This document shows, piece after piece, positions 1 to 7,527 of a stretch of DNA of 64,000 nucleotides (its first letter is position 1; each line of letters starts with the position of its first letter). Source of the DNA: SIG307 sp964545045. GTDB taxonomy: Bacteria; Bacillota; Clostridia; Lachnospirales; Lachnospiraceae. The notes under the pieces are model-generated. The model was given only the letters and a program-made list of their open reading frames with translations, had not been told where the DNA came from and made no database searches. The stretch lies in NCBI GenBank assembly GCA_964545045.1, contig CAZJEN010000019.1, forward strand, positions 1 through 64,000, written 5' to 3'. A program made the position numbers and the translations under genes.

Positions 1-2
1 AC

Positions 3-107
3 GTAGAAATGATGGGTCTTATCGGTGCAGGTAACAACCCGATGGTTGGTATGACCGTAGCTGTTGCAGTTTCCATTCAGGAAGCAGCAGAGGCTGGTAA
101 GTTCTAA
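3..107 (+). CDS. C-terminal end of an unidentified protein (truncated by window edge)
   Basis: An open frame enters from the left edge and ends at a TAA (105-107), leaving 34 residues that read VEMMGLIGAGNNPMVGMTV... and finish in QEAAEAGKF. The fragment is Gly/Ala/Val rich with an amphipathic end. I do not recognise the family. A strong intrinsic terminator follows 26 bases later, so this is the end of its transcription unit. Codon use resembles the highly biased neighbours (AAG, GGT, ATC), suggesting a well-expressed protein. Confidence 0.6.
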   Translation, partial: VEMMGLIGAGNNPMVGMTVAVAVSIQEAAEAGKF

Positions 108-133
108 TTGTAAAGTAAATAAGTAACGATAAA

Positions 134-170
134 CTTCCGTTGGCAGAAATGCCAACGGAGGTTTTGTTCT
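134..170 (+). terminator. Intrinsic terminator of the upstream gene
   Basis: A hairpin with left arm 134-145 and right arm 150-161 (CTTCCGTTGGCA / TGCCAACGGAGG, one G-T pair) closes on a GAAA tetraloop and is followed by a T-rich tail. Confidence 0.9.
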
Positions 171-312
171 ATAAGAAATCTTTTTATCTTTTTTCAATTT
201 TATTCCCGGATGACACAGGTTTGACATGATTAGAGTATATGCTTTTTGTTGGAATAGGAATAATATAATTTGTAGATAAGGAGTTTCTTTTTGATAGAAT
301 GGAGAGGATGGT

Positions 313-565
313 ATGAGTAATATGGCTGAGAAGTATAATACTCTTGACTTGTGTGCTCTAATGAAAAAGAAATCTAAAGTGGTCTCTTCCGGAGAAGCGT
401 TAAAAGATGTTAAGCCGGTTGAGTGGGGAAAAGAAGTGACAGATAGAAAAAGGAAGGTATTGGTATCAAAAGAAAAAAGGAAATGTAGAGCCAGAGTTGT
501 TCAATGCATTGATAGCATACATACAAACTTTGGATGAGATAGAACATGTAGTGGATAATTTGTAG
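313..565 (+). pseudogene. Small hypothetical protein gene with an apparent frameshift
   Basis: An ATG at 313 has a good ribosome binding site (GGAGAGG) and opens a 74-residue frame ending at 537. The last ~20 residues of that frame look unlike protein (Cys/Arg rich), whereas the +1 frame from about position 473 reads KKGNVEPELFNALIAYIQTL followed by DEIEHVVDNL and a TAG at 563-565, a convincing amphipathic C-terminus. The shift falls in a run of six A residues (473-478). Removing one A would give a continuous ~83-residue protein. I do not recognise the family. It could be a real mutation, a sequencing error in the homopolymer, or recoding. Confidence 0.45.
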
Positions 566-625
566 AATATCAGGAAAAGGTGTGATAGACTGTCTATCCG
601 GGTGTGCTGACACCTTATCAATCTG

Positions 626-733
626 ACATTTATGCCGTTTGTAGAAGGACGGACCGTTGGGGAGCAACAGAAAAACTCCACATTTATGCCGCATATGGAA
701 TGGCGGACTGTTGGCAGACAACAGAAAAATCAG
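626..733. repeat. Two tandem imperfect ~54-bp direct repeats
   Basis: Unit 1 (626-679) and unit 2 (680-733) share ACATTTATGCCG at their start and a GTTGG-N5-CAACAGAAAAA-like end, with divergence in between. They fill the gap between the frameshifted small gene and a terminator. Neither strand gives a convincing gene here. Confidence 0.6.
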
Positions 734-748
734 CATTTGAAGAAAACA

Positions 749-775
749 AAGGTTGTCCGTAAGGGCAGCCTTTTG
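749..775 (+). terminator. Intrinsic terminator
   Basis: AAGGTTGTCC and GGGCAGCCTT pair over 10 bp (two G-T pairs) around a GTAA loop, followed by TTTTGTTG. It separates the small gene region from the FGGY kinase transcription unit. Confidence 0.8.
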
Positions 776-838
776 TTGTAATGGGGAGAGTTAACTGACT
801 CTAATAAATAATCCAACTTTCCTAATTTCTTTTTCTAT

Positions 839-866
839 TTGAAAATCCAGCGAAGTATGATATAAT
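839..866 (+). promoter_or_regulatory. Sigma-A promoter of the FGGY kinase leader
   Basis: TTGAAA (839-844) and TATAAT (861-866) are spaced 16 bp. Transcription would start near 873, giving a leader of about 180 nt before the kinase ATG. Confidence 0.7.
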
Positions 867-867
867 A

Positions 868-1030
868 TTCGCGAAGGCAAAACGAGTATGACGAACGATG
901 CCCGACGGATGCGTGCATCCGAGAGGACATGATTCGGCATACGAGAGCGCACGCGAGCCGTGAGAAACGAAGTTTCTCGAGGCTTTGCCGAGCAATCTAA
1001 TAAGCAAAGCGGGGAGGATATCGCTTTGTT
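868..1030 (+). other. Structured leader element (multi-hairpin)
   Basis: The leader holds several stems: CGGATG/CATCCG around positions 904-919, GAGAAAC-GAA-GTTTCTC around 961-978, GGCAAA (about 875-880) with TTTGCC (983-988) as an outer closing pair, and CAAAGCG with CGCTTTG around 1004-1028. The architecture resembles the element at 7364-7494: an outer stem, a GGATGC-type hairpin, then a hairpin followed by GAG. It matches no riboswitch I know. It could be a repeated intergenic element or a regulatory leader. Confidence 0.5.
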
Positions 1031-1052
1031 AAAAATAAAAGGAGATAAAGGT

Positions 1053-2645
1053 ATGAATGCAAAGGACATTATTTTAAACGGCAAGGCAGCCCTCGGTATC
1101 GAGTTCGGTTCTACCAGAATCAAGGCTGTATTAATCGGTGAGAACCACGAGACCCTGGCCCTCGGTACTCATGACTGGGAGAATCGTCTGGTAGACGGTA
1201 TCTGGACCTACACATTAGAGGATATCTGGGGCGGTTTACAGGATTGTTACGCAAGCATGGTTGCGGATGTAAAGGCAAAGTATGACGTAGAGGTGACCAA
1301 GCTTTCCGCCATCGGTTTTTCTGCAATGATGCATGGTTATTTGGCATTTGATAAGGACGACAATTTACTGGTTCCATTCCGTACCTGGAGAAATACCATT
1401 ACGGCACAGTCCAGTGCAATTTTGACCGAGAAGTTAGGCTTCAATATTCCGCAGAGATGGAGTATTTCCCATTTGTATCAGGCAGTATTAAATAAAGAGG
1501 AGCACGTAAAGGATGTAGCGTTCTTTACGACCCTTGCAGGTTATATTCATTACAAGTTGACCGGGGAAAAGGTACTGGGTGTAGGTGATGCTTCCGGTAT
1601 GTTCCCGATCGATGCAAATACCAACGACTACAATCAGAAGATGATTGCTCAGTTTGACGAGCTGATGGCTGGAGAAGGTTTCTCCTGGAAGCTGGCTGAT
1701 ATCCTTCCGAAGAGTCTGAATGCAGGTGAAGCAGCAGGTACGTTGACCGCTGAGGGTGCAAAGCTTCTTGACGTTTCCGGTAAGCTTGAGGCCGGTATTC
1801 CGCTTTGTCCGCCGGAGGGCGACGCAGGTACCGGTATGGTAGCAACCAATGCGGTAGCGGTAGGCACCGGTAATGTTTCCGCAGGTACTTCCATCTTCTC
1901 CATGATTGTTACCGAGAAGGATTTGGACGGTGTACATGAGGAAATCGATATGGTAACTACCCCGGACGGTAAGCCGGTAGCAATGGTACACTGTAACAAT
2001 TGTACCTCTGATTTGAATGCATGGGTCAATCTGTTCAAGGAATTTGCGGATACCTTCGGCATGAGCGTAGATATGAACGATTTATACGGAACCCTATACC
2101 GCAAGGCTTTGGAAGGCGATGCGGATTGCGGCGGACTGGTTTCCTTTAACTATTTCTCCGGAGAGCCGGTAACCGGTTTCGGGGAAGGACGTCCGATGTT
2201 TGTACGTAAGCCGGATGCGAAGTTTAGCCTGGCAAACTTCATGAGAACCCATATTTTGTCTTCTCTTGCCACCATCAAGATCGGCAACGACATTCTGATT
2301 AAGGAAGAGGGCGTAAAGGTTGACTGTATCATGGGACACGGTGGTCTGTTTAAGACTCCGGTGGTTGGTCAGAAGCTTCTGGCGGCGGCTCTGAACACTT
2401 CCGTAACCGTTATGGATACCGCAAGTGAGGGCGGCCCGTGGGGTATGGCTGTACTGGCTGCTTACATGGCAAACAAGGCAGAAGGCGAGACCTTAAGCGC
2501 ATACTTAAACGACAAGGTTTTCGCAGGCCAGACTGGCACCACCCTGGCTCCGGATGCTGCGGATGTGGCAGGTTTCGATGCTTTCGTAGAAAGCTACAAG
2601 GCTTGCTTTGCGGCAGAGCACGGCGCAGTGGATAACTGGAAGTAA
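1053..2645 (+). CDS. FGGY-family carbohydrate kinase (ribulokinase/xylulokinase-like)
   Basis: This 530-residue cytoplasmic protein has the FGGY/ASKHA kinase fold: an N-terminal phosphate-binding segment GIEFGSTRIKAVLIG (about residues 14-28) and a C-terminal ATP-binding half with GTGNVSAGTSIFSM and MGHGGLFKTP. Kinases of this family phosphorylate pentuloses, hexuloses or polyols with ATP. The length is close to ribulokinases (about 530-560) and longer than xylulokinases (about 500), but the substrate cannot be fixed from sequence alone. The start at 1053 is chosen because AAAGGAG lies 8 bases upstream; an in-frame upstream extension would run into the structured leader. It is transcribed alone from the 839-866 promoter and stops before a strong terminator. 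Confidence 0.85.
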   Translation: MNAKDIILNGKAALGIEFGSTRIKAVLIGENHETLALGTHDWENRLVDGIWTYTLEDIWGGLQDCYASMVADVKAKYDVEVTKLSAIGFSAMMHGYLAFDKDDNLLVPFRTWRNTITAQSSAILTEKLGFNIPQRWSISHLYQAVLNKEEHVKDVAFFTTLAGYIHYKLTGEKVLGVGDASGMFPIDANTNDYNQKMIAQFDELMAGEGFSWKLADILPKSLNAGEAAGTLTAEGAKLLDVSGKLEAGIPLCPPEGDAGTGMVATNAVAVGTGNVSAGTSIFSMIVTEKDLDGVHEEIDMVTTPDGKPVAMVHCNNCTSDLNAWVNLFKEFADTFGMSVDMNDLYGTLYRKALEGDADCGGLVSFNYFSGEPVTGFGEGRPMFVRKPDAKFSLANFMRTHILSSLATIKIGNDILIKEEGVKVDCIMGHGGLFKTPVVGQKLLAAALNTSVTVMDTASEGGPWGMAVLAAYMANKAEGETLSAYLNDKVFAGQTGTTLAPDAADVAGFDAFVESYKACFAAEHGAVDNWK

Positions 2646-2680
2646 ATCTTTTTTACTACATAACATCTTGTGATAATATT

Positions 2681-2738
2681 CCCCCGAAGTGCGTAAACTG
2701 TTACTATTACAGTTTGCATACTTCGGGGGTGTTTTTTT
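2681..2738 (+). terminator. Strong terminator whose 3' arm and T-tract abut the next start codon
   Basis: CCCCCGAAGT (2681-2690) pairs with ACTTCGGGGG, and an inner stem TAAACTGT/ACAGTTTG extends it. A run of seven T ends directly at the ATG of the DUF6512 gene (2739). The only Shine-Dalgarno-like stretch for that gene (CGGGGG) lies inside the right arm. Confidence 0.85.
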
Positions 2739-3254
2739 ATGAATGCGTTGAAAAAGTTCTGTGTCATAGGCTTCTTTGTAACCACGGTGCTTGGGATTTT
2801 GTCCCATTTCGTTTACGACTGGACGGGAGGCGGCTTTTTAATCGGGCTGTTCTTTCCGGTAAACGAATCCACCTGGGAGCATATGAAGCTTTTATTTTTC
2901 CCGATGTTTTTATTTGCGCTGGTGGCGGGAAAACGAATGGAACGACAGTATCCTTGTATCTATAACGCCATGTTTACGGGGATTTTGGTAGGGTTGGCCA
3001 TGATTCCGACCTTGTTTTATACCTATTCCGGTATCTTGGGCTATCATGTGGCATGGGCAAACATTGCAGTGTATGTCATCAGTGTGCTTGTGGCGTATGT
3101 GGTGGTATACCGGGAGGCAACGACCTGCAAGAATCAGGATTCCCAGGTATTGCGAATCGTGATGTATGTATTGGTGGTTGCGTTTATGATATTCACCGTA
3201 TATCCACCGGAAATCGGTCTGTTTCAGGTGCCGCCGCCGGAAGGGAGAAGGTAA
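2739..3254 (+). CDS. DUF6512-like polytopic membrane protein
   Basis: The 171-residue protein has about five hydrophobic segments (near residues 7-25, 31-42, 48-64, 75-97, 104-121 and 137-155) and the conserved stretch FFPVNESTWEHMKLLFFP typical of small DUF6512 membrane proteins of Firmicutes. Function is unknown. The start codon follows the T-tract of the upstream terminator with no free Shine-Dalgarno sequence; an internal start is less attractive because the first helix begins immediately. No operon partner is seen: the next gene has its own promoter at 3352. Confidence 0.7.
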   Translation: MNALKKFCVIGFFVTTVLGILSHFVYDWTGGGFLIGLFFPVNESTWEHMKLLFFPMFLFALVAGKRMERQYPCIYNAMFTGILVGLAMIPTLFYTYSGILGYHVAWANIAVYVISVLVAYVVVYREATTCKNQDSQVLRIVMYVLVVAFMIFTVYPPEIGLFQVPPPEGRR

Positions 3255-3351
3255 CGGAGACTGTGGGCAGATAAACGGTGTATTTGAGGTAGGAGGATAA
3301 GAGCGCAGGAGTCCCCTAAGGTAAATAAGAAAAATTTAAAGGTAAATAATA

Positions 3352-3381
3352 TTGACAACATATGTAAACGCGTGTTAATAT
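3352..3381 (+). promoter_or_regulatory. Promoter of the lipoprotein cluster
   Basis: TTGACA (3352-3357) and TAATAT (3376-3381) are 18 bp apart. The spacer contains TGTAAACGCG, reminiscent of a LacI-family or cre half-site but not a full match. Confidence 0.65.
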
Positions 3382-3430
3382 ATAAGTAAGTTAAATTTAC
3401 TTTTGTTTACACCACGAGGAGGATACCATT

Positions 3431-4801
3431 ATGAAACATAAAGGACTATGTGCATTGGCAACAGCAGCAATGTTAGTATTAGCAGCAGGTTGCGGAAGTA
3501 GTACGGGAGAAGAGAATCCGCAGAATCAGGTGACGGAGGCAGTGTCCCCTACGGAAGTACCGGAAGCAACCGTAACGACCGAACCGACGGCAACACCTGC
3601 ACCTACCGCAACACCGGTACCAACAAACTATATGGAGGCCAACGGTATCGAGGTGTTGGGAGCGGGATGGCATAGTTATACCGGGTACACATATAGGGAA
3701 CAGGATGAAGCAGGAAATCCGGTTCTGGAGATGGGAGAATATGCATGTAGATTTGAAGTGGAGGAAGAGGATAACGGAGACGGCACCAAAACAATTGAAG
3801 CAACGATATCTGTTATGCCGCATATCTATGAAGACGGATATTGGGTACATATAACAATGGGGGGCTTTGTGGATTTGCAAAGCGGTAAGGCGTTTTCTCC
3901 ACAGAATATGGATATTGAGCAAGCTACGGTTTTGAAACAGGAAGAAAAAAATTATGAGTTGATGTTATTTTGTTCCAGCCAGAAGGCTTCTTCAACGAAT
4001 CCATATAATACGCAGCGATATATATTGACATGTCCGTCCGATTATGAGGATGCGGGATTCTATATTACAAGTTTTGATGTGACAACGAATGAAGCATATA
4101 TCGAACGGATGGGGCTTTGGAAAAAGCTGAATTATATTCGTCACGGAGAAGCAGAAATGCTTGTATTCGGAGTGAACGAGGGCTTGAATACTATGGCAAA
4201 GACGGCAGAGAAGCCGTTGCCGGAGCCGGAAGGAAGTTTTTATGAAGAAAACGGTATTGAGATAAAGGGAGAAGGAACGCATACCTGGTTGGGAACGGAA
4301 TTTGTGGATAGAAAGAATAGCGAAACCGGTGTTTGGGAGTTGGTTTCGGTTGAAACGAAGGAAGTGGAAACTGAGTTTTATGTAACGGAAGAGTCTTTGG
4401 GTGACGGTACGAAAATAGTCAAAGGAACGTTTGTATTTGTGGATGAGGTATCTGAGGATGCAGCAAGTGGGATTATGTGTACCTGCGGAATTGCGGATAA
4501 AAAGACCGGTTTAGTGTATATGCCGCGTACTTATTTTCTGGCAGAGCCTCATGTAATGGAGAAGGACGGAGAGGAAATATCCATATTGGTTGCTGTGGAG
4601 CAAGAGGTTGAGGTGCTTGATGACGGAAAAGAAAAAGTCAGTATGATATATTCAATTATTTGTCCGGAGAATTACGAGGATGCTGTATTTTTCATCACCG
4701 GAAAATATGAGCGTACAGATAGGGATTCTTCGGAGAAGAGAGAACCGTATTCTTTAACTGAGTTGGAAAACGGTGAGACCGATTTAGTGTTCTTCCGATA
4801 G
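3431..4801 (+). CDS. Secreted lipoprotein, two-domain, copy 1 of a tandem family
   Basis: The 456-residue precursor has a lipoprotein signal peptide with lipobox LAAGC (Cys21), then a Thr/Pro-rich linker (about 28-65, EPTATPAPTATPVP repeats) that would hold the domains away from the membrane. Two homologous domains follow: about 67-250, beginning MEANGIEVLGAGWHSYTGY, and about 272-456, beginning EENGIEIKGEGTHTWLG. Both carry a CPxxYEDAxFxIT motif and end in a hydrophobic xLVF segment. I do not recognise a named domain. AGGAGG lies just upstream of the ATG. The next two genes are close paralogs 32 and 24 bp apart, so the three form one operon. Role unknown; surface binding is a guess. Confidence 0.8.
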   Translation: MKHKGLCALATAAMLVLAAGCGSSTGEENPQNQVTEAVSPTEVPEATVTTEPTATPAPTATPVPTNYMEANGIEVLGAGWHSYTGYTYREQDEAGNPVLEMGEYACRFEVEEEDNGDGTKTIEATISVMPHIYEDGYWVHITMGGFVDLQSGKAFSPQNMDIEQATVLKQEEKNYELMLFCSSQKASSTNPYNTQRYILTCPSDYEDAGFYITSFDVTTNEAYIERMGLWKKLNYIRHGEAEMLVFGVNEGLNTMAKTAEKPLPEPEGSFYEENGIEIKGEGTHTWLGTEFVDRKNSETGVWELVSVETKEVETEFYVTEESLGDGTKIVKGTFVFVDEVSEDAASGIMCTCGIADKKTGLVYMPRTYFLAEPHVMEKDGEEISILVAVEQEVEVLDDGKEKVSMIYSIICPENYEDAVFFITGKYERTDRDSSEKREPYSLTELENGETDLVFFR

Positions 4802-4833
4802 TAATGGGAACATATAGTAGAGGAGTTTAGGAT

Positions 4834-5604
4834 ATGAAACACAAAGGTCTTTATGTATTGGCAACAGCAGCAATATTAGCATTGGTAGCAGGATGCGGAA
4901 GCAATCAGGCAGAAGAGAACCCGCAGAATCAGGTAACGGAGGAAGTGTCCCCTACGGGAGCACCGGAAGTAACCGCAACGACCGAACCGACGGCAACTCC
5001 CGCACCTACTGCGACACCGGCACCGGCAAACTATATGGAGGCTAACGGGCTTGAGGTGTTGGGTGCGGGCTGGCACACCTGTAAAGGTTACGTCGTTGAA
5101 AGATGGGACGAGAACGATGAGGAGGTGATCGCTCTTGCGGATTGTACCTACCGGTTCCAAGTGGAGGAGGAAGAAGCTGAGGGCGGAACGAAAATCATCC
5201 GAGCGACACTGGATCGGATTCCCTATCTTTCCCCAAACGGTTGGAGCGCCCTGGCACAGGTCGGATTCGTGGACTTACAGACCGGAAAGGCTTATTTACC
5301 GATGATACCGGATATTCCTCATACCACATTATTAAAAAGGGACGAAGAAACGCTTGAAATACAGATTTTTATAGAGAGGGATCTACCCTCCGTTACCAAT
5401 CCGTATTATACGGAACGGTATACGTTGGTTTGCCCGGCGGAGTATGAAGATGCGGGATTTTATATCACCGGCGATGACCTGAGGTCACAGGAATTCGTAG
5501 AAGAAATCGGTATATGGAAGTTGTTAAAATATATCCCCCATGGGAAATCAGATATTCTGGTATTCGGTGTAAATGAAGGACTGGCAACTATGCCGGAAAA
5601 ATAA
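4834..5604 (+). CDS. Secreted lipoprotein, single-domain, copy 2
   Basis: This 256-residue paralog has the same signal peptide (LVAGC lipobox, Cys21), linker and first domain as its neighbours but ends after domain 1 at LVFGVNEGLATMPEK. The second domain is absent and no trace of it remains before copy 3, so it was either lost cleanly or this is the ancestral single-domain form. The first ~65 codons are almost identical to copies 1 and 3, while the domain itself is much more diverged, pointing to gene conversion or recent duplication of the 5' part. RBS: GAGGAGTTTAGG region ahead of the ATG. Confidence 0.78.
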   Translation: MKHKGLYVLATAAILALVAGCGSNQAEENPQNQVTEEVSPTGAPEVTATTEPTATPAPTATPAPANYMEANGLEVLGAGWHTCKGYVVERWDENDEEVIALADCTYRFQVEEEEAEGGTKIIRATLDRIPYLSPNGWSALAQVGFVDLQTGKAYLPMIPDIPHTTLLKRDEETLEIQIFIERDLPSVTNPYYTERYTLVCPAEYEDAGFYITGDDLRSQEFVEEIGIWKLLKYIPHGKSDILVFGVNEGLATMPEK

Positions 5605-5628
5605 CAAAGAACGAAGGAGAGGAAGCTT

Positions 5629-7011
5629 ATGAAACGCAAAGGACTTTATGTATTGGCAACAGCAGCGATGTTAGCATTGGCGGCAGGCTGCGGAAATAAT
5701 CAGGGAGAAGAGAAACCGCAGAATCAGGTGACGGAGGCAGTGTCCCCTACGGAGGCGACGGAGGCAACCGCTACCCCGGAACCGACGGCAACCCCTGCAC
5801 CGACCGCGACACCGGTACCGGCAAACTATATGGAGGCCAACGGGATTGAGGTGCTGGGAGCAGGGAATTATACCTGCAAGGGTTATGTAGCACAGGAATG
5901 GGATGAGAACGGAGAGGTAGTGGTAGCTCTTGCGGATTGTGAGTACCTTTTTGAGGTGACGGAAGAGGATAACGGAGACGGGACAAAAACTATTTATGCA
6001 GCTTTAAGCCAGATACCGTATGTAACGGAGAATGGCGGTTGGAGTGCCTATATAATGGGAGGTTTTGTAGATTTACAGACCGGAAAGTCTTTTGTGCCGA
6101 TGAATCGGGATGTGGCGCAGATTACGATGTTAAAGCAGGAGGATAAAGAATATGAGTTGCAGCTTGCGGTGGAGTATGAGCCGCCGTCTGTAACCTATCC
6201 GTATTATACGGAGAAGTATACCTTGGTTTGCCCGTCAGACTATGAAGATGCAGGATTTTATATCACCAGCTGTGATAGCAATGCAGATTATGAGGCGTAT
6301 GGGGAACGTAAGGGGCTTTGGAAAAAGTTAAATTATATCCGTCACGGAGAAGCGGAGCTGTTTGTGTTCGGCGTGAATAAGGGCCTGGTAACCGAACAGA
6401 AGAGACCGATAGACGGTGCGGAGCTTGCCGAGGAGAATTATTTCGAGACAAACGGTTTTACTGCAAAGGGTGAAGGAACCTATACCTGGCTGGGTATGGA
6501 AGCAACACGAAGATGGAACGAAGAAGCAGGACATTGGGAGTCGGTTTCTCTGGAAGAGAATGAGTTTACGACTACGATTTCTATCACGGAGGAGTCTTTG
6601 GGAGACGGAACTAAGATGATTAAGGGAACCTTTATTGAGCTACTCGAGCAGATATCCGAGGATGAAGTGAAAATACCGTACAAAAGGTATGGTATTGCAG
6701 ACAAGAAAACAGGTCTGGCATATCGAGCACGTACCTATAATTTGGCGGAACCGTATGTGTTGGAGAAGGACGGAGAGGAGATTTCTATATTCGTGGGAAT
6801 GGAAATTGTTGAAGAAAATCTGGGCGGTGGCAAGATAGACTCCAGGACAACCTTTACGTTGATTTGCCCGGAAGATTATAATGATGCAGTAATTTACCTG
6901 ACTGCTGATGTGGAGATAGATGAGGATGAGCATACGTATTTTAATGAGCAGGAAGTGTTCTCCTTGAACGAACTGGAGCATGGCGATTATGAGCTGATGT
7001 TCTTCCAATAA
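5629..7011 (+). CDS. Secreted lipoprotein, two-domain, copy 3
   Basis: The 460-residue paralog has lipobox LAAGC (Cys21), the TATPEPTATPAPTATP linker and two homologous domains (about 67-255 and 276-460). Domain 1 is closest to copy 2 in its first half (YTCKGYV, ALADC) and to copy 1 in its second half (GLWKKLNYIRHGEAE), a mosaic pattern suggesting recombination among the copies. Domain 2 keeps CPEDYNDAVIYLT. It is the last gene of the tandem array. Function unknown. Confidence 0.8.
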   Translation: MKRKGLYVLATAAMLALAAGCGNNQGEEKPQNQVTEAVSPTEATEATATPEPTATPAPTATPVPANYMEANGIEVLGAGNYTCKGYVAQEWDENGEVVVALADCEYLFEVTEEDNGDGTKTIYAALSQIPYVTENGGWSAYIMGGFVDLQTGKSFVPMNRDVAQITMLKQEDKEYELQLAVEYEPPSVTYPYYTEKYTLVCPSDYEDAGFYITSCDSNADYEAYGERKGLWKKLNYIRHGEAELFVFGVNKGLVTEQKRPIDGAELAEENYFETNGFTAKGEGTYTWLGMEATRRWNEEAGHWESVSLEENEFTTTISITEESLGDGTKMIKGTFIELLEQISEDEVKIPYKRYGIADKKTGLAYRARTYNLAEPYVLEKDGEEISIFVGMEIVEENLGGGKIDSRTTFTLICPEDYNDAVIYLTADVEIDEDEHTYFNEQEVFSLNELEHGDYELMFFQ

Positions 7012-7057
7012 ACAAGATGTCATACAGCGTAGAAATAGGGTGGGGAAAAGTTAGTGC

Positions 7058-7086
7058 TTGTATTTTTAATTTACTTATGATATGAT
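7058..7086 (+). promoter_or_regulatory. Promoter of the ABC-F leader
   Basis: TTGTAT (7058-7063), 17-bp spacer and TATGAT (7081-7086). It would give a leader of about 435 nt in front of the ABC-F start codon. Confidence 0.6.
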
Positions 7087-7092
7087 GAGGAT

Positions 7093-7527
7093 AATAAAAG
7101 GAAAGGCGCAGTTTGCGTAAGGTGAGGCAATGAGTAACAGATAGTTTTTTCGGACAGGACAAACAGGATTGATAGAAGCCTAGGATATTGTATAGGTTTG
7201 TTTGTGTATGCCGAAATCAGACTATCGCACTTATGTACCGAGCCTTTGAAGGATGTCATGTGGAGCGTGAAATGTAGGGTTTTTTAGGAAGTTCCGGTTT
7301 CACAGACATGTAATAGGTTTGATTTGTGTAAGTCTGCTTTCGGTATGAGAGCAGACTTTCTTTCGTGCAGGCAAAGTGAGCATGCGAGCAATCCGCGTGT
7401 GCTTGCACACAAGCGGATGCGCAGTCATGCGAACGCGCCCACGACCGAGCGACATTGTCGCGAGGTGCGTGTGGTGCGAAGCACAGCCTGCACGGATAAG
7501 AACTACAGGCTTCGGTTAGGAGGCACT
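7093..7527 (+). promoter_or_regulatory. Long leader RNA of the ABC-F gene with short uORFs, a hairpin and a closed multi-branch structure
   Basis: Within the leader are two possible mini-ORFs with upstream AGG-type sites: 7130-7144 (MSNR) and 7258-7287 (MWSVKCRVF). A terminator-like hairpin, AGTCTGCT (7331-7338) with AGCAGACT (7350-7357), is followed by TTTCTTT. A separate domain is closed by CGTGCAGGC (7364-7372) with GCCTGCACG (about 7486-7494) and contains ATCCGC/GCGGAT, GTGTGC/GCACAC, GCGAC-ATT-GTCGC and GTGC-GAA-GCAC stems. CAGAC at about 7302-7306 could compete for GTCTG of the terminator-like hairpin. Attenuation by antibiotic-stalled ribosomes is known for some ARE-ABC-F genes; here it is an inference. 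Confidence 0.45.

Noticed and set aside
960..1052. 31-residue extension of the FGGY kinase
   Set aside because: It falls in the structured leader and no family member starts this way; AAAGGAG precedes 1053.
7324..7527. 68-residue N-terminal extension of the ABC-F protein
   Set aside because: It reads through the folded leader and gives Cys/His/Arg-rich sequence unlike ABC-F N-termini; a strong RBS precedes 7528.
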